64,000 nucleotides of DNA from Lepidonotus clava (GCA_936440205.1 OW387147.1:24019629-24083628); one strand, 5' to 3'; shown: positions 40,113-52,526, counted from the first letter of the stretch. A program made the numbers and translations. The notes: generated by a model from the sequence alone, not told the origin.

Positions 40113-40674
40113 GTTACGGATATCTTGTAATAATATCTCCATTGCTCCATATCTTGACCAATGGCGCCTTGTCTCTAATTTCCAATGAAAGACTATGATG
40201 AATTCCTCCCGGACACTCAGACACGAAAACTCTTGAGTCCCTTAAATAAGCTTTGGGCACCTCTGAATCCTGTCTGAACCAAAAAAAAATCGGGCACATC
40301 TAAACATCAATTCAGGCATTTTACAAAAAAAATGTATTGTTTTGGTGATTCCCCGTGGGGTGGTTATAACCACAAGGTTTCTCTTAAAGTCTAAAACCCA
40401 TAAATTGTGAATACTGATAATCATTATTGTGATTTCTTAAGATTCTATAGGGTGGTTATGACATAAATATGTGATCCCCAGTGTCAAATGATTACTAATA
40501 CTGTGGCTATCTGTGAAGTTATCTGCAAAACATCGGAGAGGGTTGGTTTTTTCTGCAGGTTGTTACCATCGTGAAATAGCATTTTAGACCCTTCCTTTTT
40601 ACATCTATCACCTGGATGGTGAACATTCATATAAAGGGTTCATTATAATATGAGCTGCAGATTTAAAAAGCATA
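40113..40674. other. Intergenic, nothing recognised
   Basis: No gene or repeat supported between the first MITE and the fucosyltransferase fragment. Confidence 0.4.
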
Positions 40675-41560
40675 ATCCTCATCTTGTGTTTATATGCCTA
40701 CACACCTATGCCTCAGACACAGCCAGGTATATTCAAGATGACACCCTTATCTTCTCGGGAAAGGATCCCACCTAGAGCTCATCACATCATCTGCTGAGAC
40801 ACTACCCAGCCAAGGCATGACGTAACGGTCACGTTATGCGACCATACTTTTTTGGTTTGTCTGTTACTTACTTAAATGTCACGTAACTGATATATTATTT
40901 TTCTGTGAGGTTGTGACCTAACCAAAACAGAATGTTATTATAAAGTTCTGGGGAGGTTAGGTCAAGATCAAATTGAAATAGAATGTTATTGTGACATTCT
41001 GATTAGGTGAGGTCTAGACCTGACTTAAACAGAACATTATTGTCACCTCCTGACCAGGGGAGGCCCCAACCTTACCTAAACAGAACGTTATTGTGAAGTT
41101 CTGATTATGTCAGGTCTTAACCTTACCTTAACAGAAGGTTACTGTAACCATCTTATTAGGTTAGGTGTCACCCTAACCTAAACAGAATGTTATTGTGACA
41201 TCCTCATTTAGTGAGGTCTCAACCACACCTAAACAGAATGTTATTCTGACATTCTTATTAAGTCTCAGCCTTATAAATAATGTGACAAGGACGTTCTCAT
41301 AATGTCACAATGTCACGTCACAACAGTTGGTTGCAGCGACGTAATTGGGAGTCATCAAAAGAACGTCGCTGTAACCTAACAGTGTGATGTAACAGAAACC
41401 AATACAGAACGTTATTAGAACGTTGCTAGAACGTCATATCCTTGGCTGGGTAGTATCTACATTCAATAGCAAATCTCACTGCAGCCATGGATTTCCATGA
41501 TCGCTCATGACACCGACTTTATTCAGAAAATATACGGTTACCTTTACATGGCTACACATA
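40675..41560 (+). pseudogene. Fucosyltransferase pseudogene fragment split by a MITE
   Basis: 40700-40803 resembles nucleotides 22630-22740 of the intact fucosyltransferase (shared CAGACACAGCCAGGTAT), with an internal deletion and a TAG. After the MITE, 41453-41525 continues the match (CACTGCAGCCATGGATTTCC against CACTGCAGCCATGGATCTCC, then the CACCG..TTCATCCAGAA region). Removing the MITE brings the two parts together at one TA, in the right order. A further weak match (CCAGATGT..CCTTC, about 41630) may extend it. The parts are too diverged and short to be functional. Confidence 0.75.
40805..41450. mobile_element. TACCCAGCC MITE, copy 2 (646 bp)
   Basis: Same ends, orientation and internal units as copy 1; TA outside both ends (40803-40804, 41451-41452). 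It interrupts the fucosyltransferase pseudogene and so inserted after that copy existed. Confidence 0.87.
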
Positions 41561-42017
41561 TACAAACATAGTTATACATGTTTCTGCAAATAAAGCTATC
41601 CAATTTAGTGTATGGTCATATATTTTTTGCCAGATGTATATCCTTCACTTGGCTCCTTTCCTTATGCGGCCATTGCATAAATGGCAAGACGGTAAGATGT
41701 ATTAGTTCGAGGCCACAAAGCCTTAGGTTATTGTGTAACCACTACCTGGGGGACGAAACCCGTCAAGTGACAGGATGTCATGGCAGTCACTGTGTTATCA
41801 ACCCTAATTAATGCTTTCCACCTGTTAAATCACCTGCGGATCTTCAAGAAGTGTGTATATACACACTACCCACGCACCTCTCCACTATGGCCAATGTCAG
41901 CCCCACCTGACGTATCTGTTACCATAGAAACGATGTAAGTATTAGGCTATAGGTAAGGCCTATCAGGCTCAGCTCAAATACATAAGCCTATATGTCATAC
42001 ATGCCCTCAATACAAGG
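41561..42017. other. Upstream region of GPCR gene
   Basis: No TATA box or other promoter element can be assigned. No other gene is seen. Confidence 0.3.
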
Positions 42018-42308
42018 ATGGGCACCACGGAAGGGTACGGGTGGAACCTACCTGAAAACATCTCCACAGATCCGTTAGGAAATAACACATTTGGAGACAG
42101 TTTCCAGAAAACATTCATAGACGCTGGCCTTCTTCCAGATGTTATCATTCTGTTTTCTATTGCAGTCACAGGAGCATTTGGCAATGGAGTTGTGCTTTGC
42201 TACAATTTGTTCTTTAAAGGATTGACATCGTTACAGCCCTTAGAGGTCCTTGTTCTCAATTCTGCGGTTGCTGACTTCCTCCTGTGCATCTTGTATATAC
42301 CCTGGCAG
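42018..42308 (+). CDS. GPCR exon 1
   Basis: 97 codons: extracellular N terminus, TM1, first intracellular loop and TM2, ending LYIPWQ. Donor gtaaga at 42309. Confidence 0.85.
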
Positions 42309-44891
42309 GTAAGATATAGATACTTTTCTAAAGATAATTTAATCAATTAAGTGGACATTATCTCGATCTTGGACTTTTTCAAAACGGGGTATATTTTCGC
42401 TGTGACCTTTCGTCCATCCAATAACACCTGCTATAAGAGAAAACAATATCTTTGACGAAATTGTCATTTTCTCAATATAGCTCTTTACTGAAGTACAAGT
42501 GTAATTTGCGCAGAAGAGCAGCTAAAACTCAAGAGAGACATCCCTTTTGCGACACATTGAATAGTTTTATCGCTGCCTTTTTAACTTACTAGGAGCGTAT
42601 TATGCATAGAATACAATAGGTCAAAAATCTAGATGACATTGTGTGTTTGTCAACTGTATTCTTGCTGAAAGAAGATAAAAACAACCGTTCAGTGGGGGGC
42701 GGGGCAGGACAGGTTTTACGAACAAGCATTGCCTGAAGAGTGAAATAAATATCATTAAGAAGTATTATGAAGCTTACAGGACAGGTAAATCAGTGCTGCA
42801 AACGTGGAAACATGACGGAACAGCGTTCTATTAGATAACTTCTTACTATACAATGCCATATCCTCAGGGAATCATCAGTAGTGCGGTCAAAGTGACATCA
42901 AGGACAGAACCAGTTCAATTAGTTCAATGGGTTTCATATGCAGAGCTAGCCATTATCAAAGAACCTTTCCTGTCTTAATAACTGTTTAATGAGAATGTAT
43001 TTATAATATTCTACTAGCATTGGGCAAATAGAAAGGCACCATGTACTTATAGAATATACATGTAATGTGAAACCGTTATTATGGGATTCATGTTAAAGGA
43101 AGTCAGCAAATCAATTGTCAGATATAGGTTTGCCAATGAAAGTGCTGTATTCTAACGAAAAATAGAACCGGACATTATAGGTTGGGCTCACAGGCTTTAG
43201 CATTGGTCTTTAGGAAAAGGCTTTTAATATTGAGCTGAATTTTACAAATGTAATGTGAATAGGCCCAGTCAACAAAACCATTTTGGGTTCATATTTCTAT
43301 GATTCTACACTAATTTCTATAATTCTAAGCAAATACCGTTAAATAGAGCAAAATATTACCATTCATGACTGTATTGTATGGTGTGCTTTTGTAACTATTG
43401 TAATTAGTAGTGCATCATTATCATATCCAATCATAATCCTCTTAAACAGACGCTGATCAATCACATGCATGGTGGTACTATTATCTAAATCAGCTATGTA
43501 ACCATAATCCTCTCTCAGACTCCTGGCACCCAACGTTACAGTGCATTTCACCCTGGAAGTGCATCAGGAATTACTTCCGGGAGATTAATTTCCTGAAGAT
43601 ATGATTAGAGATAGCATAATGTGTTTGAGGATTCATATACCTATAAAAAGCTCACAGATAGTATAGGTTTTTTTGACTGAGAACCATAGGCCCATGTTTC
43701 TTACTTTTAAGAAGTCCAATTGTTCTAAATAGACATAGCATTGAAAAATAATTTAGAAAGTACTGTGTAAAATTACTTCAAAGATATAGTTATGTTCATT
43801 ATAAACCCTTAGAAGTGATAATGGTAATTGCAGATTGATTAGTCTCAATTTTGAGGACAAATAAAGATACACTCTAAGTTAGGGCTCCCTATCAGGACCA
43901 ATAGCCTGTTTAACATAGGCCTAATCCAATGGATTCTATTTATTTTCAGATAGCTGCAATCATTGCTCAAGAGTGGCGGTTTAAAGGGGTTCTATGCACG
44001 ACATCCAACTTGTTACTTCTCCAGTTCATGACGGTTTCTGTGGGCACTCACCTGTGTATCTCCGCCTACTGTCTTCTCAAATGTGTCCTGCGTCCTCGGG
44101 CCTCTTTCTCTGCACTCCAGATGTCTCTGTGGTCTTTGGCACTCTGGGCCTACAACGCCATTGTTGCCATAACGTCAGTGACGGCAGGGAACGTCCATTT
44201 TGTCTTCGATGACGTCTACTACTATAGATGCCTGCCTGTGCTGTCAGAACCACAGAGGTTTAAAGCATTTGGCGCAATTCTCATTCTCTCAGTGTACCTG
44301 CCTTTGCTGCTGACAGGGGTGAATTATGCCATTCTATTTGCCCGTATTCACACCAGAGAGCGCCACCCGTGGGAGGGTGGGAGGGCAGTGAAGGTGCTGG
44401 TTGCCCTGTTCGGTCTCTTCCTAATCTTCTGGCTGCCGGCAACCATCCATAGCATTGTTGACAGTGAGCTGGAGGCGCCCCCAATGGTAATGCGGTCTCT
44501 TGTGTATTTGACCTTTTCCATCACAACGGCAAACCCAATTTTCTACGCTTACCGGTTTCAATCTATAATACCAGATTCTCTTCTTGCCAGGTGCAGAGTA
44601 CTTAAAGAGAGTATCTTTCAGCTATTTATTCAATCACCAAAGAGCATAAACAATAGGCCTAACTTTGATCCAGACCAAACCTTGGTAAATCTAAGACTTA
44701 TTGGCCAGCAAGGCGGGTGTGTTGAGCCATGGCGTATGTATGGCCAAACACACAAGATTCAATGTTTGCTCATGAAAAATGTTGTCTCATCTAGGCAACA
44801 CTGTGTGTTTCAATCAGAACCTTTGTTTGAGACTCAACCTGTCATGCAAAATGCAATCCTAGATATAATACATGCAGATACAATTGTGTGA
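42018..44891 (+). CDS. Class A (rhodopsin-like) GPCR, orphan, two exons, whole gene span
   Basis: CDS join 42018-42308 and 43950-44891, a phase-0 junction, 410 residues. Features: N-glycosylation sites NIS and NNT in the extracellular N terminus; TM1 with GAFGN (N56, position 1.50); TM2 with NSAVADFLL (D86, 2.50); WRFKG then C113 (3.25); TM5 with a proline in YLPLLLTGVNYA; TM6 with IFWLP; TM7 ending NPIFYAYRF (NPxxY). The DRY triplet at the end of TM3 is replaced by YCL (about 137-139), which may mean altered G-protein coupling or constitutive activity. The ligand cannot be inferred. The intron after TM2 is an ordinary GT-AG intron. Confidence 0.88.
42309..43949 (+). other. Intron of GPCR gene
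   Basis: AT-rich; no element or nested gene recognised. Confidence 0.7.
43950..44891 (+). CDS. GPCR exon 2
   Basis: Acceptor tttattttcag; 313 codons plus TGA, carrying TM3 to TM7 and a roughly 100-residue cytoplasmic tail. Starts IAAIIAQEWRFKG, which continues TM2 into extracellular loop 1. Confidence 0.88.
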   Translation: MAAIIAQEWRFKGVLCTTSNLLLLQFMTVSVGTHLCISAYCLLKCVLRPRASFSALQMSLWSLALWAYNAIVAITSVTAGNVHFVFDDVYYYRCLPVLSEPQRFKAFGAILILSVYLPLLLTGVNYAILFARIHTRERHPWEGGRAVKVLVALFGLFLIFWLPATIHSIVDSELEAPPMVMRSLVYLTFSITTANPIFYAYRFQSIIPDSLLARCRVLKESIFQLFIQSPKSINNRPNFDPDQTLVNLRLIGQQGGCVEPWRMYGQTHKIQCLLMKNVVSSRQHCVFQSEPLFETQPVMQNAILDIIHADTIV

Positions 44892-46361
44892 CATTTTCTT
44901 AAGGTTCTTGGGATTGGTTCTGTATGTAGGACAATGTACTTGCTTTGAGATTGCAGAGCTGCTAGGCCTATAGGTATATAGCTAGGTCTTAAAAGCATAG
45001 GCCTACACGGGACCTATATTGGTACAGGGATTACAGTGAAATGATAATTATGTCTCTCTACAATTGTCACATACTCAAAGTCATTTCATAAGTAAAAGTA
45101 GATTGAGAGTATTTTCACTGACGCATATCATACTCTTGACTATATTGAAAATTGTAGGCCCTATTACATAAGCTGATAAGGAATCTTCCCTAAAAGCACA
45201 CAAACTCTCGTAAATGGATCCCAGACTCTTGTAAATGATCCCCAAACTGTTGGAAATGCTTCGCAATCTTCCATAAAATCAATGCCACCGAAACTTATGG
45301 AAACATACTCAAACTCCTGCTCTTCGAAGAGGTTAAAAGGTTATTGTAAGTTATAAAACACGAATTGTTATATGTTTGCCAATTTCATAATGAAACAGCC
45401 CCTGGATGCCTGTTGTATTATCAGCTGTTGTAGGCATTATAAACGTATTTTTAAGTTGCCTGGTCGTGACAGAAAACAAATGCATCTGTTTAGTTATGCG
45501 TTATTACAATTTGGAGTACTGAGGTTGACACTTTGTGTTATGCAATTTATATAATTACACGGTCAGAAAAGACAAAGGGTTTACTGGTGAAATGTTAAGC
45601 TGCAAATCAGTAACTGATATATTATATCTTTATATACATTATAAAAATAATTATATAGTCCAAAGTTCAATATGTATATGTGACAGTAAATAATATCTTT
45701 ATATGAAAGCTTAAAAATTGTTTTGATGGATCATCTGCTGGAAAATCTATGGGAATGTAGTTCTGCTTATAGAATCATATCATGTAATCATTTTTAAGTC
45801 ATTAGTATATTAGAGTGAACCGTTCTATGCCTCTCTTATGTTTACGCCTTTCAAACACTGGTGGTCTAGACTGAGATGCTTTTGAAACAGGAGGATTAAA
45901 AGCAAATGACCGTCATCTCTCACAGCATCACAAATACACAGAAATTGATACTTTGCAGAAGTTTAAACGGGAATATGCGACGAGACTTAGATGTAAGTGT
46001 ACATCCGTAAAATCAGACCGCTCGGAATATTGACTCATTTGCATACATTGGTTAATTCACCAGCAATAAAGAACAATACAACTTTAAGTGTCCTTCTCAT
46101 CCTTGTGTATGTCTGCCATAGGTTTGATAAACCGTATTGATTATTTCTTCTTTGTTTCTTAAAAAAGATCTAAACATCGCACCATACCATTGTAAGACAT
46201 ATGGTGCGATAAAACTAGATGGTTAATGATATATGACAATTAAAAGACAGAATAAATATGAATTTCTCTTATAATAGAGAGTCAAAAGAAATTCACAATT
46301 CAAAACTAGCAATAAAAGCACCACATATTTTTCTTTTCACTCTAATCCGCGAAAAAGTATA
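44892..46361. other. Downstream of GPCR, nothing recognised
   Basis: No coding region or repeat family seen; the 3' UTR limit of the GPCR cannot be set (no close AATAAA). Confidence 0.4.
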
Positions 46362-46499
46362 TACCCAGCCAAGGATATGATGTTCTTATAACGTTGCAGC
46401 AATGTTCTGGATTGATTCTTGTTATGTCACACTGTTAGGTTGCAGCGGCATTCTTTTGATGACTCCCAATTACGTTGCTGCAACCAACTGTTGCCTCGT

Positions 46500-47099
46500 T
46501 GAACTATTGTTGATGTTTGATTTAAGACTGCGTAAGGTTCGTGTATATCCAAGTCTACATGATTTGTTTTTCCAGAATGTCTGAGTAATTCAGACTGCGT
46601 TTAAAGTTTGTCCGTTCACTTCCCAATAGTTCAAAAGAAATGAACGATGAGGGAGCTTCTTAATATGAAAGGGTTTTTATTCAGTAAACATCTCATCCCG
46701 AGTCAAAGCCACCATGTATAAGTCTTCATCAGTCCACCTCCCATCTCCTATCAGCAATCAACCACATTTAGAACACGAGTTGTTCCAACACCTTCTAGAC
46801 CATTCTAGTATTCAGCTCTATCACAATCCTATGTCCGAGGTAATGGATATTGGTAAACTCCAGTCTGTTACACGGAGCCGATGTACTTACTCCAAGTATA
46901 ATTCCTTGGCTAAACCTACTAAACTTTAGTGACTGCTAACCACTAACTGCTCGCTTTCTACCTTGCAACACCTTTTATACTGGTTAACAGGTGGCGCTAG
47001 GAGCGCAAGATATTTAGACTAGAAGTAGACTTGCTAAGCCTGATCCTTGTTGGATTATATACCATGACAATATATTAAAAGTACTAAGCCATTAGTACA
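46500..47099. mobile_element. Solo LTR (family unknown), 600 bp
   Basis: Begins TG and ends CA (TGAACTATTG...TTAGTACA), flanked by TCGT on both sides (46496-46499 and 47100-47103). The sequence on either side is contiguous in the other two MITE copies. Only one LTR is present with no internal region, so it is a recombination relic. It is younger than the MITE it sits in. The family cannot be set from the LTR alone. Confidence 0.75.
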
Positions 47100-47480
47100 T
47101 CGTTACATTCTGATAACATTCTTGTACTGTTATTTAAGAGGCTGAGACTTGATAAGAATGTAACAATAACTTTCTGTTAAGGTGTGGTTGAGACCTCACT
47201 GAATAAGGATGTCACAATAACATTCTGTCTAGGTTAGAGTGACACCTAACCTAATAAGATGGTCACTGCAACATTTTAGGTACGGTGAGGACCTGGCATA
47301 ATCAGAACATCACAATTACATTCTGTTTAAGTAAGGTTGGGACCTCCCCTAGTCAGGAGGTCACAACAACATTCTGTTTAAGTCAGGTCCATACCTCATC
47401 TAATTAGAATGTCACAATGACATAGTATTTTAATTTGATCTTGACCTAACCTCACAGAAAAATGATGTAACCGTTACATG

Positions 47481-47653
47481 CAGAGGCAGATCCAGGATTT
47501 CCAAAAGGAGGGGGTCAGCATATAGGCTAAGTACTAAAAATGCATGCATTTACACACACATGTAGTAACATTTTTCCCTCTTTGCCTAGTTAAGGGGTCC
47601 ACCAAAAGGAGGGGGTCAGGACCCCCTGGACCCACCCTTTGGATCCGCCCCTG
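47481..47653. mobile_element. hAT-like MITE (CAGAGGC ends, 5-bp TSD), copy 2
   Basis: Starts CAGAGGCAGATCCAGGATT and ends TTGGATCCGCCCCTG; ACATG flanks both sides (47476-47480, 47654-47658). Length (173 bp) and ends match copy 1 at 6988-7159. Confidence 0.8.
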
Positions 47654-47712
47654 ACATGACCAAAAAAGTATGGTTGCATAACGTGACCATTACGTCCCAC
47701 CTTGGCTGGGTA

Positions 47713-50700
47713 ATTAGTTTAACAGTAAAATATTTCTATACCCTTATAGAACAAAAACGTGCTGACTGTTACTTTTTGATATGTATTATAGTCGCAAGTT
47801 GGCAAATAAAGCCCAGTCGTGAAATGTATGTTGGTCTATTGATCAACGCACTCTAAATCCCTGTTAAGCCACCCATAAATAAAGATGATGGTTGGGGTCG
47901 AATGTAATGAGATAGACCAACACCACTGGCATGCATGTGTTGACTATATAACCTAGGGAAAGGCGATGGCGGGTGGGTATTCTCACAAGCCAAGGACAGA
48001 AAAATATAAAGTAGTTCATATATGCGACATATATGTATGCCTTTTGTTTGTTTGGCGTACGATGCCTCATTTACAAAAGGAATTGTTGAATTATGTTGAA
48101 GACTTCATGGATAGCAACATTGCCAGTTGGAATCCGGGTTGGAACCCCCCTCAAATCAGTTTGGAACTTCTCAGGTTTACCAGGATCCAGAAAGTTTTGC
48201 TAGGAAACCCCACAGATTTAGGTGAAGCTCCCTTAGATTTCCCTAGAACCGCTTAGATTTTTTCTGGAACCCCCTCCGATTTTGGGGCTGGGAACAGCCC
48301 TAGTATGCAATCAGGTATGGCCAATGGGAACAGAGAACAGGCAGGTAGGGAGGTCGGGGGAGGGCGTATTTTCTCTACGGATGATGCACATCTAGACCAT
48401 GACCCAAAATCAGGTGTACAAAGTTCGCCGCGAAAATTCAACCTGGATAGAGACCGTCATCAGTAAATTTAGTATGTAGTTAACTACCAGGTCGTTCCAG
48501 CCCATCTACGCTAATGATGGCTTTAAGTTGACCTAGATCTGTATGGATATGTTTGATGCTGTGACACAATTCCCTGGCAAGGTAAGTGAGTTTTGTGGTT
48601 AATTCCGGTCTACCTCAATAGACTATAGTTTCCTGTTCTGTTGACTTCAGGTCACACACACTCTAAGTGTACACAAAGTAAATGTTTGATGTGACATGTT
48701 TCCTCTCGTTCAGGGCTGGATAGATCTATACATGTCTAATGTTTTTTCCCATAGATGGCACCGAGATCCGCTTTATAAATAGTGCATGTTCACAAGGGCG
48801 CATCCAGGATTCCTGAAAGAGTGAGGGTCACAACACTTGGTAGATCAAGGAGTTTGAAAACGGGGGGAGGGGGGGAGGGCAGGGGTGGCAACACTTGACA
48901 TGACAAGGGGAGGGGGTCCCCCCTATCCAATATATGGTCATGATCAGCGATGATGCACTGGAACTCGTGTATCTTACATTAGTTGTTCATTTTTTTTGCA
49001 GCAGTCTCATTATACTTGACAGGGTTAACAGTATGGAAATTTAGGGAAAACGACACTTGACTCTTCTCACTGAAGCTTACACTGTGTACTCTATTTACAT
49101 ACACTATATTAAGCACATATGCACACTATCCCAAGACTAGTACTGTTGTTTTAGTTTGCCCTGCATTTTGCAAGGATGTTTATATAGCCCAGGCTACAAT
49201 TAATTCATGCAAACTAGACCTATGCTTTGTATATTAGTGTGTATTCATACAAACTAAACAAGATGTAAGGTTCATAGGAGTATTGTATTGATACGTTTTA
49301 CTTGCTGCTAACCTCTAAACTAGGGTGGTAAAACACATTTCTATGCAGCTTACGATTTTTATTTGGTACCTTTGACAATGATAAAATGTCTATAAATTGC
49401 ATGTAAATTGGAAATAGATCTACAATGGAAACAATCGCAGAAGTGGGAAGTTACTAATCAATTACCCCATTTTGGCAACAGTATCGGTTGTGCATGTCAC
49501 GAGGAAAGGTCACTCAGTGTCTGTGGTTCATTAAGCATGCGTACTCCCCTGCCAAACATAACACACATGATCATGGATCAGGCAATAGGCCATGACATTG
49601 ACAACAAGTTAAGTGTTGAAAAGACCCCTCCCCAGCACCCTCCCTGCCCCTCAGCCAACATGTGCTTATAATAAGATCTCCTGTTTCAAAGCTCATTTAT
49701 TGTGAACGACCACCCAACCATTCGCCTTTCTCAATTTGACCTGATTCCATCCAATACCTTGGCATGAGCCCTGTGTTGCATTCATTCATGAGGGTTAGGT
49801 TACATGGTGATAACAAGAGGATGCAGGGAGACCATAGTGCTATTTCCCACACCCCATGTGGTGGGTGCTCCCAGTGTGTTTAAAGGGAAGGATCCTTATT
49901 GGAACTTTAGTATGTGTGAATGATGTCCATGATTGATGACACTATAACGACTGCGCACTTCCACAAGGATATCAAGGACCGGGTTTATATTGTCTCATGT
50001 CACAATACTCCAGGATAAAAGGGTTGCTGCATTCAGGAGGCAAGTATCATTTATTTCGTAAACAACATACAAAAGGGATTATAGAATATATTAGTTATGT
50101 ATGTGGTCTTTCGCATCTTAATATGAACTCTCACCAGTGTTTGGAAAGTATACAATATCATAGAGAAACTTATGAAAATGCGCTTATGAATCCATGGGAA
50201 CATCTGTTATATTTTTCTCCGAAAGGTTTTGAAGTAAAACTATTCCATGCATGAATACAATATCTGTTCACTAGGTTATCTTGTTATTTGTTATTTAAAT
50301 ACTTTCGATATATCAATTATTTACATTGTTTCAATCAACAGTAGTTCTTTGCATGCATCGTAACATATGGAGAGTTTTACTCAATGTTTCTTTTACGAGG
50401 GCCCTTCAGTGTAGCTACCAAATTTGAATTGCAACTTGCATTTATAGGCCTATTATAGGATCGATTAGGATTCAGCGGCCATTGGGGTCTAATTGGCGCA
50501 AATACTCCATAGAACCCACATAGAAATTTGCTTGTGTTCTTACTTGTGTTACCCCAATGCATGTATCAGTGCAATCAAATTCCATATTGAACTATGCATT
50601 CTTAGAAATTGCATGCATTTGCTTGTGTTTGCTTGCATTTGCTTGCATTCCTCTCAATAAAAGCAATTAAAATGCCCAACGCAGGCCAAATGACACATAG

Positions 50701-50736
50701 TGGACATGGAGTTAGATGTATTAGGCTAGATCGACA
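47713..50736. other. Intergenic, no gene recognised
   Basis: Contains a fragment resembling the hAT-like MITE at about 48797-48930 (AGGGCGCATCCAGGATTCCT, G-rich blocks). An 85-codon open frame at 49997-50254 matches nothing I know and is not called. Confidence 0.4.
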
Positions 50737-51480
50737 CAAGGGCGGACCCAGAATTGCAAAAAGGGTCGATGGAGATGTCTGCACATATACGGTATGCGGA
50801 GGCTATCCGGAATTCCATATATGGAAAAACGCATAGCCTCCGCATACCTTATATGGGCAAAAACGCATCCGCAACGCACATACGGAAAAGCACCTTCAGC
50901 GGTATCCTCGGCATTTTCGACGTCGCGCGGTGAAATATTGGGCTCCAGAAGTGACCCTACTTAGCATTGGCGCCTATGGGGAAAAACGGAATTTTCGTAA
51001 TAGTATGGACAATTGAGCTATTAGGACAATTTGAAGGCTTGTATGGGGTGCCTGGGATAAATTCACAACTTTTACTCATTTACTGTATAAAGATTAGATG
51101 AATATTTAAAAAGTTAGAGCGAAATAACATGTTTTCTCCCATAGGAGCCAGTGTTAAAAGCACCCCCAACCTCCGTTCGCTATTTCCGTGAAATTTTGGT
51201 GCGTGATGCGTTATAATCGCGTTAGGGAAAGGCTCAGTGGGCGCCGCCATATTGGCCCAGGGATGGTTCTGATAGGCTGAAAAGTCGCGCTTGTCCCCCC
51301 ACAGGTAGTGGCGCCAAAGGTGAGCGCATGCGCGGAGAGGGACTCCCGAATACGGTATATTCAGACCCGCATACGGCGTATAGGCTAATGACTAAAGGAC
51401 ATGTATCTAAAAGTATGTTTACATACATGTGGAACTCCTCCCTTACTGCAGGTTCCGCCCTTCCCTGGATCCGCCGTTGC
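50737..51480. mobile_element. Probable hAT-like MITE copy with a large internal insertion
   Basis: The left CAAGGGCGGACCCAGAA and right CTGGATCCGCCGTTG are inverted and resemble the ends at 6988 and 47481. The right part (ATAGGCTAATGACTAAAGGA, then TTACATACATGTGG) resembles the interior of copy 2. Between about 50790 and 51380 lies extra, more GC-rich sequence that starts with a 16-bp stem hairpin. No clear target duplication. Confidence 0.45.
50789..50847. repeat. Hairpin with 16-bp stem
   Basis: GGTATGCGGAGGCTAT and ATAGCCTCCGCATACC are exact inverse complements about 26 bp apart. Confidence 0.8.
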
Positions 51481-51489
51481 TCAGTCCCA

Positions 51490-52526
51490 ATACTGTACTT
51501 TCTCTACGACGGATAACATATTTTGTGTATTCTACCTGCAGACTAGCTTGTATGAAGATGCATGCTGGAAAACAAGTTGGCAAGTCCATTTCCACTCAAA
51601 GGCTTAAGCATAATACTATTTAAACTGTATTTAGATTATAGTCTAATTTTGTTGTTTGGCAGGATGGAAAACAAGCATTGGACATTCTTTTCTTTTTGCA
51701 TCTGTATAATTATATTTAATAGTCTAAACATGGATGCATTACAGATACATAGATATATATAGACAGTAATTACACATTTTCGATATTTTTTTCTGCGTTG
51801 CTCATGATCAGAAACAATTATAGTCCAAATTAACCTGCACATGTTTAAATATTGTAAACCAGCCATCCGTGGTATGGAATAAAAATCCTGAAAGCATGTA
51901 TCCTGAGAGTTCGGTCTGGCTTGTCAATGACAAAACCAGATTTGTAACGACAAACCCGGTTTACCAACCTATATAAAACACCAACATGTGTGCCTTAATT
52001 TAGACATCCGGCTGACTACTGAAGAAATCCGCAATCATCCAACAGTAGGCGGAGACGGCAACATCTTAGTTGGGTCACTAAGTGTAGGATAGGGCTCTGC
52101 CTGAAATTGATATGGCATATGGAGCAAGTTACCTTGAGGGAAGGGTGTATAATAGGGGCTTGTTCTTCCAAGGCTGGCCATTCAGGCTGAAGACGCCAAG
52201 GAGGAAGGATCTCATGGAGTTGGCGACAGAATTTTAGCCAATTCTTTCATGGATTACTATAGTACACTTTGGAATTTCCATTCTGTAATTCTGCATGGTT
52301 TGATTTTCTCAAGTTTCAGTGATTCCTGTGTTCAAAATGCAGGCATTTTTTTATGGTTTTATTGCAATTTGACGAATTAGCCGATGTATGTTGCCATAGC
52401 CTTCATCTTATCTTCAGACATCATGCCATTTGTCCTCTCCTCGTTTTAACCATAACCTTTAATTTATCTTAGACTAGGGCCTGAAAGTCATAGAAGTTGT
52501 GAGAGGCGTCAAACCACTACCTCACC
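51490..52526. other. Upstream region of SLC5-like gene
   Basis: Likely promoter and 5' UTR by position; no promoter element can be assigned. The base context of the start is accATGc. Confidence 0.3.

Larger units (their letters stand above)
46364..47710. mobile_element. TACCCAGCC MITE, copy 3, inverted, with two nested insertions
   Basis: Ends CCCAGCCAAGG and CCTTGGCTGGG with TA outside (46362-46363, 47711-47712). The body matches the reverse complement of copies 1 and 2. It is opened by a 600-bp solo LTR (46500-47099) and by a 173-bp hAT-like MITE (47481-47653), each with its own target duplication. Confidence 0.85.

Noticed and set aside
49997-50254. 85-codon open frame
   Set aside because: No recognisable domain, no splice or repeat context supporting it.
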